Part shown: in pieces, positions 16,467 through 24,082 of the stretch | How positions within the stretch are numbered: position 1 is the first letter of the stretch | Layout of the letters: every line of letters begins with the position of its first letter | From: Rhodospirillaceae bacterium | Lineage (GTDB): Bacteria; Pseudomonadota; Alphaproteobacteria; Rhodospirillales; Rhodospirillaceae | Assembly: GCA_019694335.1 (NCBI GenBank) | Contig: JAIBCD010000027.1 | Span: forward strand, 1-40,513 | Direction: 5' to 3' | Length of the DNA: 40,513 nucleotides | Program-made: the position numbers and the translations under genes | Notes under the pieces: model-generated | Seen by the model: the letters and a program-made list of their open reading frames with translations, nothing else | The model's database searches: none | What the model was told of the DNA's origin: nothing

Positions 16467-16750
16467 GGAAGAGACCGGACCCGCCTAGACTTTGGGAGCC
16501 GGCGCCGAAGGAGCAACCGCCCTCGGAAACTCTCAGGCAAACGGACCGCGGGGGATTGGTTCTCTGGAAAGCAGGCGGCCCCTCTTAGGACAGAGGACAA
16601 CACCGCCTCACCGAAGATGTAAGCCGGCCCGGCGCCGTCACGCCGCAAACCGGTGAATCTTTCAGGTTTTCCGACAGAGGAGGGCGCACGAGACGTCACA
16701 GCCGCAAGGCTGAGAGTCGTTTGCGCCTATTTCCTCTGCCGGAGTTTTAT
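16467..16750 (+). promoter_or_regulatory. Tandem glycine riboswitch and expression platform
   Basis: Two glycine aptamers in tandem. The first (about 16467-16558) has the core GCCGAAGGAGCAA, GGAAACTCTCAGGCAAA and GGACCG. The second (about 16560-16681) has P1 strands CTCTG (16562) and CAGAG (16675), the core CACCGAAGATGTAAGC, and GTGAATCTTTCAGGTTTTC. A P2 helix is formed by GGCGG/CCGCC (16574, 16603). Downstream, GGCGCA (16683) pairs with TGCGCC (16722). The 3' P1 strand (16671-16681) is complementary, with one mismatch, to 16732-16742, which includes the first two G of the gcvT ribosome-binding site GGAG. Glycine binding would hold that strand in P1 and free the site, giving an ON switch. The mechanism is inferred from pairing. 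Confidence 0.93.
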
Positions 16751-17869
16751 TTGACGGACTCACGTCTTAAATCGACCCCGCTGCACGCGCTTCATGTTTC
16801 CTTGGGCGCGAAGATGGTGCCGTTCGCGGGCTACGACATGCCCGTCAATTATCCGCTGGGCGTGCTCAAGGAACACCTCCACGCCCGCGCCCACGCCGGC
16901 TTGTTCGATGTTTCGCACATGGGCCAGGCGACGCTCACGGGTAAGGACATCGCCGCCGCGCTGGAAACCCTGGTGCCGGGCGACATCGCCGGGCTGAAGC
17001 CGGGGCAGATCCGCTACACGCTGCTGCTCAACGACCAAGGCGGCATCATCGACGACCTGATGGTCACCAGGGCCGATCGTCCCGACACCCTGTTCCTGGT
17101 GGTCAACGCCGCCTGCAAGGACGGCGATTTCGCGCATATCGCGGCCAAGCTGGCGGGCAAGGCCACGCTCACGCGTCACGACGACAAGGCATTATTGGCG
17201 CTGCAAGGCCCCGAGGCCGCAAGCGTGCTCGCGAAATTCATTCCCGCTGCTGCGCGCATGGAGTTCATGACCAGCCGCGAGGACAGCTTCGACGGCGTGC
17301 CGGTGCGTTTGTTCCGCTCGGGCTACACCGGCGAGGACGGCTACGAAATCTCGGTGCCCAATACGGCGGCCGAGAACATCGCGAAAGCGCTGCTGGCCGC
17401 GCCCGGTGTGCAGCCGATTGGCCTGGGTGCCCGCGATTCCCTGCGCCTCGAAGCGGGGCTTTGCCTCTACGGCTCCGACATCGACACCGCGACTTCGCCT
17501 GTGGAAGCGGCGCTCTCCTGGGTGATCGGCAAGCGCCGGCGCGAGCAGGCTGGTTTCCCGGGTGCCGCGCGCATACAGAAAGAACTTAAGGACGGCGCGA
17601 CACGCAAACGCGTCGGCATCAAGCCGTTGGGCCGGGCGCCGGCGCGTGCGCATACCGAAATCCAGGACGCGAGCGGCAAGAAGGTCGGCGAAATCACATC
17701 CGGCGGCTTCGGCCCTTCGTTCAATGCGCCGGTCGCCATGGGCTATGTGGACACCGCGCTCGCCAAGCCGGGCACGAAACTCAATCTCATCGTTCGCGGC
17801 GCTGCGTTACCGGCGGAAGTGGTCACGCTTCCGTTCGTCCCGCATCGCTACGTCAAATCCAAAGCCTGA
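16751..17869 (+). CDS. gcvT: Aminomethyltransferase, glycine cleavage T-protein
   Basis: The T-protein of the glycine cleavage system, 372 residues, which releases ammonia from the aminomethyl-lipoyl group and passes the one-carbon unit to tetrahydrofolate. Recognisable segments are [44 protein letters not shown], and [17 protein letters not shown], which lines the folate site. The start is taken as TTG at 16751 because GGAG lies exactly six bases upstream and the protein then begins [15 protein letters not shown]; an upstream in-frame TTG at 16721 lies inside the riboswitch platform. A weak codon under riboswitch control fits tightly regulated translation. It is the first gene of gcvT-gcvH-gcvPA-gcvPB. 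Confidence 0.94.
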   Translation: MTDSRLKSTPLHALHVSLGAKMVPFAGYDMPVNYPLGVLKEHLHARAHAGLFDVSHMGQATLTGKDIAAALETLVPGDIAGLKPGQIRYTLLLNDQGGIIDDLMVTRADRPDTLFLVVNAACKDGDFAHIAAKLAGKATLTRHDDKALLALQGPEAASVLAKFIPAAARMEFMTSREDSFDGVPVRLFRSGYTGEDGYEISVPNTAAENIAKALLAAPGVQPIGLGARDSLRLEAGLCLYGSDIDTATSPVEAALSWVIGKRRREQAGFPGAARIQKELKDGATRKRVGIKPLGRAPARAHTEIQDASGKKVGEITSGGFGPSFNAPVAMGYVDTALAKPGTKLNLIVRGAALPAEVVTLPFVPHRYVKSKA

Positions 17870-17888
17870 ATCCGGGAGAGAAACCACC

Positions 17889-18269
17889 ATGAGCCAAATC
17901 CGTTTCACCAAGGATCACGAGTGGGTGCTCCTCGACGGCAAGATCGCAACGGTGGGTATCACCGAATATGCCCAGAGCCAGCTCGGCGACATCGTGTTCG
18001 TGGAAGTGCCGGCGGCGGGCAAGGCGCTCTCGGCCGGCGGCGAAGCGGCGGTGGTGGAGTCCGTCAAGGCCGCGAGCGAGGTCTATTCGCCGGTGGCGGG
18101 GAAAGTGACCGAAGGCAATGCGGTCCTGCCTGACGCCCCCGAGACCGTGAACCAGGATCCGCAAGGCAAGGGCTGGTTCTTCAAGATGGAAGTGGCCAAC
18201 CCCGCCGACGTCGCGGCGCTGATGGACCAGGCCGCCTACGACAAATACCTCGCGGAACTGAACGGGTAG
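17889..18269 (+). CDS. gcvH: Glycine cleavage system H protein
   Basis: The lipoyl carrier of the glycine cleavage system, 126 residues, shuttling the aminomethyl intermediate between P, T and L proteins. The lipoylation lysine is K60 in [17 protein letters not shown]. The N-terminus RFTKDHEWV and the [19 protein letters not shown] segment are textbook family sequence. The ATG at 17889 follows GGGAGAG at a good distance; the frame is open far upstream but that part is only overlap with gcvT. It lies 19 bases after gcvT. A degenerate copy of the intergenic palindrome separates it from gcvPA. Confidence 0.97.
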   Translation: MSQIRFTKDHEWVLLDGKIATVGITEYAQSQLGDIVFVEVPAAGKALSAGGEAAVVESVKAASEVYSPVAGKVTEGNAVLPDAPETVNQDPQGKGWFFKMEVANPADVAALMDQAAYDKYLAELNG

Positions 18270-18279
18270 GCAAATTCGG

Positions 18280-18310
18280 GGTCACCCCCGGGTCAAACCC
18301 CAGGATGAGC
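18280..18310. repeat. Degenerate intergenic palindrome inside the gcv operon
   Basis: GTCACCCCCGGG (18281-18292) and the following TCAAACCCCAGGATGAG form an imperfect copy of the palindrome family seen at 13307, 21225, 23397 and 36767. It occupies most of the 59-base gap between gcvH and gcvPA, so it would be transcribed within the operon and may affect mRNA processing. Confidence 0.55.
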
Positions 18311-18328
18311 GGAAAAGGGAAGAGGTAG

Positions 18329-19675
18329 ATGCGATACCTGCCACTAAGTGAAACCAACCGCCGCGACATGCTCGCCGCCATCGGCGCGGGCAGCGTGGAC
18401 GAATTGTTCCGCGATTTGCCGAAAGCGGCATTGGCGAAAGCGCGCATCGATCTGCCGAACAGCGCCTCCGAGATCGAGGTGGAGCGGGCGCTGTCCGCCA
18501 TGGCGGCGAAGAACCGCAACTGCGGGCAGGGGCCGTCGTTCCTGGGCTGCGGCAACTACCGCCATCACACACCGGCGTCGCTCGATTACCTGATCCAGCG
18601 CGGCGAGTTCCTCACCGCCTATACGCCGTACCAGCCGGAAATCAGCCAGGGCACGTTGCAGGCGATCTTCGAGTTCCAGTCGCAGGTGGCGTTGATCACC
18701 GGCATGGAAGTCGCCAACGCCTCCATGTACGACGGCGCCACCGCCTGCGCCGAAGCGGTCACCATGGCCGCGCGCGTCACCAAGCGGAACAAGGCGATCC
18801 TCTCGGGCAACCTGCATCCCCACTACCGCGACGTCACGCTCACCAACTGCAAATTCCTCGACATGCAGATCGAGGCGCTGGCGCCCGATCCCACGGCGAT
18901 CGAAGACCTGGTGGGCCGCGTCGGCCCCGACCTCGCCTGCGTGGTGGTGCAGACGCCTGGCTTCTTCGGACACCTCAACGACTATTCCAACCTCGCCAAG
19001 GCCTGCCATGCCGCCGGCGCGTTCTTGGTGGTGTGCGTCACCGAGCCGGTGGCGCTGGGCCTGATCACGCCGCCCGGACATATCGGTGCCGACATCGTGG
19101 TGGGCGAGGGGCAGTCCATGGCCGGGCCCATGAGCTTCGGCGGACCCGGCGTGGGCCTGTTCGCGACGCGCGAGAAATTCCTGCGCCAGATGCCGGGGCG
19201 CCTCGCGGGCGAAACCACCGACGAGAACGGCCGCCGCGGCTGGGTGCTCACTCTCTCGACCCGCGAACAGCACATCCGCCGCGAGAAGGCGACCTCGAAC
19301 ATCTGCACCAACTCCGGGCTGATCGCGCTGGCGTTTTCGGTGCACATGACGCTGTTGGGCGAGGCCGGGTTCACCAATCTCGCGCGGCTCAATCACGCGA
19401 CGGCCGTGTCGCTGGCCGAGAAGCTGGAGCAGATCAAGGGCGTGAAGCTGTTGCCGAGCGCTTTCTTCAACGAGTTCGCGGTCAAGCTCGGCAAGCCCGC
19501 CGAAGCCGTGGTCGAGAAACTCGCGGCCAGGGGCATCCTCGCGGGGGTTCCGGCGGCGCGGTTCTATCCGACCTACCCCGAACTCGCGGACGTGCTGCTG
19601 GTGGCGGCCACCGAGACCAACACCGAAAGCGACATCGACGCCTTTGCCGCGCGCCTGAAGGAGGCCCTCGCATGA
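18329..19675 (+). CDS. gcvPA: Glycine dehydrogenase (decarboxylating) subunit 1
   Basis: N-terminal-half subunit of the split glycine decarboxylase (P-protein), 448 residues. With GcvPB it decarboxylates glycine and loads the aminomethyl group on GcvH. Family segments are the N-terminus [65 protein letters not shown] and the glycine-rich [14 protein letters not shown]. This subunit does not carry the PLP lysine. The ATG at 18329 follows GGGAAGAGG. The stop overlaps the gcvPB start by ATGA, so equimolar production is expected. Confidence 0.96.
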   Translation: MRYLPLSETNRRDMLAAIGAGSVDELFRDLPKAALAKARIDLPNSASEIEVERALSAMAAKNRNCGQGPSFLGCGNYRHHTPASLDYLIQRGEFLTAYTPYQPEISQGTLQAIFEFQSQVALITGMEVANASMYDGATACAEAVTMAARVTKRNKAILSGNLHPHYRDVTLTNCKFLDMQIEALAPDPTAIEDLVGRVGPDLACVVVQTPGFFGHLNDYSNLAKACHAAGAFLVVCVTEPVALGLITPPGHIGADIVVGEGQSMAGPMSFGGPGVGLFATREKFLRQMPGRLAGETTDENGRRGWVLTLSTREQHIRREKATSNICTNSGLIALAFSVHMTLLGEAGFTNLARLNHATAVSLAEKLEQIKGVKLLPSAFFNEFAVKLGKPAEAVVEKLAARGILAGVPAARFYPTYPELADVLLVAATETNTESDIDAFAARLKEALA

Positions 19676-21210
19676 CCATGCCCGCCACCGCCAGCGGCAA
19701 CCAGGGCCTTCAGTTCGAACAGCCGCTGATCTTCGAACAGGATACGCGCGGCGCCACCGCCGTGGATTTGCCGGCGCTGCCGCATACCCGGGAACGCCTG
19801 GGTACGCTCAAGAATACCCAGGCGATCGGATTGCCGGGTCTGTCGGAACCGGAGGTCGTGCGCCATTACACGCGGCTTTCCCAGAAGAACTACTCCATCG
19901 ACAGCGGTTTTTATCCGCTCGGCTCCTGCACCATGAAGCACAACCCGCGCCTGAACGAGAAGATGGCGCGATTGCCCGGCTTCGCCGATATCCATCCGTT
20001 CCAGCCGGTGTCCACCATCCAGGGCGCCCTGGAACTGATCGACACGACCGCGCACTGGCTGAAGCAGCTCACCGGCATGCCGGCGGTGGCCATGTCGCCG
20101 GCGGCGGGCGCGCATGGCGAGCTGTGCGGCCTGATGTGCATCAAGGCGGCGCATGTCGCGCATAATCAGGGTACCCGCACGGTGGTGCTGGTGCCGGAAT
20201 CGGCCCACGGCACCAACCCGGCCACGGCCGCCTTGTGCGGCTATAGCGTCGAGGCCATCCCGGCCAACAGCGAAGGCCGCGTCGATCTCGCGGCGCTCCA
20301 GGCAGCGCTGGACAAGCACAGCGCCGACGTGGCGGCGGTGATGATCACCAACCCCAACACCTGCGGCCTGTTCGAACGCGAGTGCATCCAGGCGGCGGAG
20401 ATGATCCACGCGGCCGGCGCGTACTTCTACATGGACGGCGCTAACTTCAACGCCATCGTCGGGCGGCTGCGGATCGGCGATCTCGGCGTCGATGCCATGC
20501 ATATCAACCTGCACAAGACTTTCTCGACGCCGCACGGCGGCGGCGGCCCGGGTGCGGGCCCGACCGTGCTGTCGGCGGCGCTGGCGTCCTATGCCCCCGT
20601 GCCGTTCGTGGTGCATGGCAAGGACGGCTTCTCGGTCGAGGAGCACGCGGGCCTCGGCGGGGCCCAGGACAGTTTCGGGCGCATGAAGGGCTACCATGGC
20701 CAGTTCGGCGTGTTCGTGCGGGCGCTCAGCTACATGATGGCCATGGGCGCGGACGGCCTGAAGCAGGCCTCGGGCGACGCGGTGCTCAACGCCAACTACC
20801 TGCTCGCGCGCCTGTCGGCGGAAATGACCCCAGCCTTCGCCGGCCCGTGCATGCACGAATGCGTGTTCGACGACCGCTTCCTGAAGGGCACCGGGGTCAC
20901 CACCCTCGATATCGCCAAGGCCCTGATCGACGAGGGCGTGCATCCGCCGACCATGTACTTCCCGCTGGTGGTCCACGGCGCGCTGCTGATGGAGCCGACG
21001 GAGACGGAGAGCAAGGCGACCCTGGATCAGTTCGTGGAGTCCATGTTGCATCTCGCGCGCAAGGCCAAGGCGGGCGGAGCGGAAGCGGAGTTCCGCGCGG
21101 CGCCGCAGTTCTCGCCGCGCCGGCGGCTGGATGAAACCAAGGCGGCCCGGAAGCCGGTGTTGCGATGGATGCCGCCGACGGCGGGTGCAAGCAGTCAGGC
21201 GGCGGAGTAG
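19672..21210 (+). CDS. gcvPB: Glycine dehydrogenase (decarboxylating) subunit 2
   Basis: C-terminal-half subunit of the split P-protein, 512 residues, carrying the PLP site. The PLP lysine is K282 in [17 protein letters not shown]. Other landmarks are [42 protein letters not shown] and [11 protein letters not shown]. The ATG at 19672 is chosen over the one six bases later because AAGGAGG sits seven bases upstream and the ATGA overlap with gcvPA is standard. The C-terminal 25 residues ([20 protein letters not shown]) look like an unstructured tail. It is the last gene of the operon; two hairpins follow. Confidence 0.96.
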   Translation: MTMPATASGNQGLQFEQPLIFEQDTRGATAVDLPALPHTRERLGTLKNTQAIGLPGLSEPEVVRHYTRLSQKNYSIDSGFYPLGSCTMKHNPRLNEKMARLPGFADIHPFQPVSTIQGALELIDTTAHWLKQLTGMPAVAMSPAAGAHGELCGLMCIKAAHVAHNQGTRTVVLVPESAHGTNPATAALCGYSVEAIPANSEGRVDLAALQAALDKHSADVAAVMITNPNTCGLFERECIQAAEMIHAAGAYFYMDGANFNAIVGRLRIGDLGVDAMHINLHKTFSTPHGGGGPGAGPTVLSAALASYAPVPFVVHGKDGFSVEEHAGLGGAQDSFGRMKGYHGQFGVFVRALSYMMAMGADGLKQASGDAVLNANYLLARLSAEMTPAFAGPCMHECVFDDRFLKGTGVTTLDIAKALIDEGVHPPTMYFPLVVHGALLMEPTETESKATLDQFVESMLHLARKAKAGGAEAEFRAAPQFSPRRRLDETKAARKPVLRWMPPTAGASSQAAE

Positions 21211-21224
21211 GGGCTTCTATCTTT

Positions 21225-21253
21225 GTCACCCTCGGGTCAAGCCCGAGGGTGAC
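21225..21253. repeat. Intergenic palindrome, symmetric form
   Basis: GTCACCCTCGGG (21225-21236) and CCCGAGGGTGAC (21242-21253) form a perfect 12-bp stem with a 5-base loop TCAAG. It is a member of the dispersed family, here between the convergent gcv and atp operons. Confidence 0.85.
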
Positions 21254-21263
21254 GTACAAAGGG

Positions 21264-21287
21264 AAAGGGGCCCTTTCGGGCCCCTTT
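21264..21287. terminator. Bidirectional terminator between gcvPB and atpF
   Basis: AAAGGGGCCC (21264-21273) and GGGCCCCTTT (21278-21287) form a perfect 10-bp stem with loop TTTC. T-rich sequence follows on both strands: GTCTTTCTC on plus, and TTTCCCTTTG on minus. It stands between convergent operons and probably ends both transcripts. Confidence 0.75.
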
Positions 21288-21298
21288 GTCTTTCTCGG

Positions 21299-21787
21299 TT
21301 AGTTCAGCCGGCTCGGCAGTTCGGCGATGGCCTTGTCGGCCAGCGCCTGCCTTTTGCCCTGGTCGAGGCTGCCTTGGATCAGTTTCTCGGCGGCGGCGAG
21401 GGCCACGTCCACGGCGGTGTTGCGCACCTGGGCAACCGCCTGAGCCTCGCTTTGGGCGATGCGCTCCAGGGCTTGCTGTTTGCGGCGTTCCAAGGCGAAC
21501 TCCAGATCCTTCTCGGCGTCGGCCTTCAGGCGCACGGCTTCGGCGCGGGCGGTGGCGATGATCTTCTCGGCCTCGGCCATCGCGTCGCGCTGCTTGCGCT
21601 GGTACTCGGCCAGGAGCGCCTGGGCCTCCTCACGCAGCTTGCGGGCTTCCTCGATCTGGGCGCGGATCTTGCCGGCGCGGGCGTCCAGGTTCTCACCCAC
21701 GGCCTTCATGGCCGGGCGGTAGAACAGGGCCACCACGCCGATGAAAACCAGCGCTACCCAGAACTCGGGATCGTGGAACAGCTCCAT
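21299..21787 (-). CDS. atpF: ATP synthase F0 subunit b
   Basis: Subunit b of the F0 peripheral stalk, 162 residues: an N-terminal membrane helix (FWVALVFIGVVALFY) followed by a long charged coiled coil (LDARAGKIRAQIEEARKLREEAQALLAEYQRKQ) that reaches F1. The ATG at 21787 overlaps the b' stop (TGATG) and has AAGGAG eight bases upstream; a GTG one codon earlier is the alternative. It is the last gene of the F0 operon, followed by the terminator at 21264. The second member of the b/b' pair lies directly upstream. Confidence 0.93.
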   Translation of the reverse strand: MELFHDPEFWVALVFIGVVALFYRPAMKAVGENLDARAGKIRAQIEEARKLREEAQALLAEYQRKQRDAMAEAEKIIATARAEAVRLKADAEKDLEFALERRKQQALERIAQSEAQAVAQVRNTAVDVALAAAEKLIQGSLDQGKRQALADKAIAELPSRLN

Positions 21788-22278
21788 CACCGGGTCTCCT
21801 TCAGCGCCGCGGCCACGGCCGCATCCACCGCGCCCGCGTCCGGCGTGACGGACGCCAGCTTGGCCACCACGTCGCGGGCCGTGTCGGCGGCGATGCCCTT
21901 CATCGCATCGAGCGCCGCCTGTTTGGCGGAGGCGATACGCGCCTCGGCCTCGGACACCTGCTTGCCGATCTGGCCAGTTATGTCGGCAGTGCGCTTCTCG
22001 GACACCGCCTTCACATCCGCCTGCATCGCGCGCATATGGTCCTGGGCCTGGTGGCGGGCGTCGGCCATGGCCTTTTCGTAGGCGGCCGCCGCCGCGTCGG
22101 TCTCGGCCTTGAGCTGGGTGGCCCGGTCCAGGTCTTCCTGGATCACGCGCGCGCGCTGCTCCAGCACCTCGCCCACGCGCGGCACGGCCACTTTCGCGAC
22201 CAGCCAGTAGAGGGCGATGAACGACACCAACAGCCAGAACAGCTGCGGCGAGAAGACGCTTGGATCAAATTGCGGCAT
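21787..22278 (-). CDS. atpF': ATP synthase F0 subunit b'
   Basis: Subunit b', 163 residues, the second peripheral-stalk protein of photosynthetic-type and alphaproteobacterial ATP synthases. A short N-terminus (MPQFDPSVFSPQLFWLLVSFIALYWLVAKVAVPRV) contains the membrane helix and is followed by an alanine-rich charged coiled coil. It pairs with b to form a heterodimer. It lies 59 bases after atpE and overlaps atpF by one base. The gene is also named atpG or atpX in some genomes. Confidence 0.93.
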   Translation of the reverse strand: MPQFDPSVFSPQLFWLLVSFIALYWLVAKVAVPRVGEVLEQRARVIQEDLDRATQLKAETDAAAAAYEKAMADARHQAQDHMRAMQADVKAVSEKRTADITGQIGKQVSEAEARIASAKQAALDAMKGIAADTARDVVAKLASVTPDAGAVDAAVAAALKETR

Positions 22279-22337
22279 GGCCCGGGAGTCCCCGTTCCTT
22301 CAGTTTGTTTGAGGCGCGCGTTTCGGCGCGCGACGAC

Positions 22338-22562
22338 TTAGGTGAACAGGATGATGAGCGCGATCACGAGGGCGAACAGCGAGGTCGCTTCGGACAGCGC
22401 GAAGCCCAGGAACGCCGGGGTGCGCAGCTTGGCTTCCATGGACGGGTTACGGGCAACGGCGTTCATGTACTGCGCCCACACCTGGCCGACGCCGATACCG
22501 CCGCCGAGCACACCGATGGCCGCAAGGCCGGCGCCGATCATCTTCGCTGCTTCGGTTTCCAT
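22338..22562 (-). CDS. atpE: ATP synthase F0 subunit c
   Basis: Proteolipid c subunit, 74 residues: two membrane helices joined by the polar loop R38-N39-P40. The first helix carries the glycine-rich GGGIGVG, and the second the proton-binding carboxylate E58 (FALSEATSLFALVIALIILF). No extra sodium-binding ligands are obvious, so a proton ring is expected. An AGGAAC-type site precedes the ATG. It sits between atpB and atpF'. Confidence 0.96.
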   Translation of the reverse strand: METEAAKMIGAGLAAIGVLGGGIGVGQVWAQYMNAVARNPSMEAKLRTPAFLGFALSEATSLFALVIALIILFT

Positions 22563-22613
22563 AGTCGTAGTTCCTTTCTGAGTTGAAGTCTTAAGTGTTG
22601 GTTGAAACGTCGG

Positions 22614-23363
22614 TTAATGCAGGTGAATCGCGTCGTTCAGGTAGATGCAGGTGAGCAGCGCGAACACATAGGCCTGGAGGAAGGCCACCAGCAATTCGAG
22701 GAGGGTGATGCCGAACACGGCGAGCAGGGGCACCCAGCCGAAGAACAGGCCGAGCGCGATGATGAAGCCCGCGAGCACCTTGAGCAGCACGTGGCCCGCC
22801 AGCATGTTGGCGAACAGACGAAGCGAGAGGGTGATCGGCCGGATCATGTAGGAGAACAGTTCCAGCGGCACCAGGATGAAGCACATCGCCAGCGGGGTTC
22901 CGGGCGGCACGAACAGCGAGAAGAAGTGCAGGCCGTGCTTGACGAAGCCGAGGATGGTGACGCCGACGAAGATCACCACCGCCATGCCGGCGGTCACCGC
23001 GATATGCGAGGTGAAGGTGAAGCCGTAGGGCATCAGCCCGAGGAAGTTGCCGAACAGGATGAACAGGAACAGGGTGAAGACGAACGGGAAGTAGGGCATC
23101 GCCTCCTTGCCGGCGTTGCTCTTCACCATGTCGGCGACGAATTCGTAGATCAGTTCCGCGACCGACTGCCAGCGGCCCGGCACCATCAGGCGGCGGCGCG
23201 TGGCGCCCCAGAACAGCAGGAAGGTGAGGCCCACCGCGAAAGTCATGAACAGCGCGGAGTTGGTGTAGGAGATATCGACGCCGCCCACGTTGATGGGGAT
23301 CAGGCGGTGGATCTCGAACTGCTCCATCGGGCCATGTGCGCCCTCGGCGGCTTCGTGTGCCAT
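22614..23363 (-). CDS. atpB: ATP synthase F0 subunit a
   Basis: Subunit a, 249 residues, which forms the two proton half-channels against the c-ring. The essential arginine is in ITLSLRLFANMLAGH, and the conserved LLELLVAFLQAYVFALLTCIYL helix follows near the C-terminus. FGNFLGLMPYGFTFTSH is the typical central loop. The N-terminus (MAHEAAEGAHGPMEQFEIHRLIPI) is typical of alphaproteobacteria. It lies 51 bases before atpE and 90 bases after atpI; that second gap holds a copy of the intergenic palindrome. Confidence 0.96.
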   Translation of the reverse strand: MAHEAAEGAHGPMEQFEIHRLIPINVGGVDISYTNSALFMTFAVGLTFLLFWGATRRRLMVPGRWQSVAELIYEFVADMVKSNAGKEAMPYFPFVFTLFLFILFGNFLGLMPYGFTFTSHIAVTAGMAVVIFVGVTILGFVKHGLHFFSLFVPPGTPLAMCFILVPLELFSYMIRPITLSLRLFANMLAGHVLLKVLAGFIIALGLFFGWVPLLAVFGITLLELLVAFLQAYVFALLTCIYLNDAIHLH

Positions 23364-23396
23364 TTAGCTCTTCTCGCCTTCTAACTCTTTTTACGG

Positions 23397-23426
23397 TCAT
23401 CCTCGGGCTTGACCCGAGGATCCAGG
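23397..23426. repeat. Intergenic palindrome, asymmetric GATCCAGG form
   Basis: ATCCTCGGG (23399-23407) and CCCGAGGAT (23413-23421) form a 9-bp stem with loop CTTGA, preceded by GTC and followed by CCAGG. It is the clearest copy of the classical alphaproteobacterial form in this window. It lies between atpI and atpB within the operon. Confidence 0.85.
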
Positions 23427-23453
23427 GTTCCGAACGCCGAACCCGTTTAATTT

Positions 23454-23837
23454 CTAATCCTCGTCATCATCCCGGAACCCCTTGGCCGCATCCTCTTCGG
23501 CCTTTTTGTCCCGTACCGCGCGCCCATAACCCACCGCGCTGTCGAGGCCCTTGATGATCCTGAGCACATCCATCACTCCGGCGGTGAATCCGAGCACCGA
23601 GAACGCCAGCATGAAGATGGGCTTGGTGCCCAGCTTCTGGTCGATGAACCAGCCGAGGGCCACTCCGGCCAGCGTGGCGGCGATCAGCTCGATGCCGATC
23701 CTCATGCCGATGCCGACGCTGCTCGATGAGGCCCGTGTGGCCTGGTACGCCTGTTCCTTCTCCGCCTCTTCCTGGTGGATCGCGGAAAGGCGGTCCCCCA
23801 GCTTGTTCAGTCTCTCGCGGTCTTCCCGTTCGGACAC
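23454..23837 (-). CDS. atpI: AtpI-family F0 assembly protein
   Basis: A 127-residue AtpI-type protein, which helps assemble the c-ring. Two membrane helices are visible: GIGMRIGIELIAATLAGVALGWFI and PIFMLAFSVLGFTAGVMDVLRII. They are flanked by a charged N-terminus (MSEREDRERLNKLGDRLSAIHQEE) and an acidic tail ending FRDDDED. The GTG at 23837 is chosen because AGGAG lies eight bases upstream; the longer frame back to 23933 adds a stretch without family character. It is the first gene of the F0 operon. The promoter is at 23987-24015. Confidence 0.88.
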   Translation of the reverse strand: MSEREDRERLNKLGDRLSAIHQEEAEKEQAYQATRASSSSVGIGMRIGIELIAATLAGVALGWFIDQKLGTKPIFMLAFSVLGFTAGVMDVLRIIKGLDSAVGYGRAVRDKKAEEDAAKGFRDDDED

Positions 23838-23986
23838 GGCGGTCACTCCTTCAAAAGCGCCCAGCCAGGCCAAACCGGCCACCCCGCAAGCTTCGCGGGT
23901 TATGTAGCGAAAATCGGGAACGGACGCCCCCAAAAACCGCTCAAAAACCCAGTAAAAACGGGCTTTTGCACCGCGAAAGCGGGCGG

Positions 23987-24015
23987 AAGATAGGAGAGGG
24001 GGTGGGGGGTGTCAA
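23987..24015 (-). promoter_or_regulatory. Promoter of the F0 ATP synthase operon
   Basis: On the minus strand, TTGACA (24015-24010), a 17-base spacer, and TATCTT (23992-23987) make a strong housekeeping-type promoter. The predicted leader before atpI is about 140 bases. It contains AAAGCCC and GGGTTTT arms (around 23945-23968) that could form an attenuator-like hairpin running into a short T-tract. The spacer is an uninterrupted run of C and pyrimidines, which is unusual. Confidence 0.65.
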
Positions 24016-24082
24016 GGAGGTTGGGGGGGAGATACAAGCACTTGTTAAATATGATGATTTTTCGTTTTGCGGTGAGCAAATC

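Noticed and set aside
19573-21051. A 492-codon open frame on the minus strand
   Set aside because: It is antisense to gcvPA and gcvPB, which have complete family signatures.
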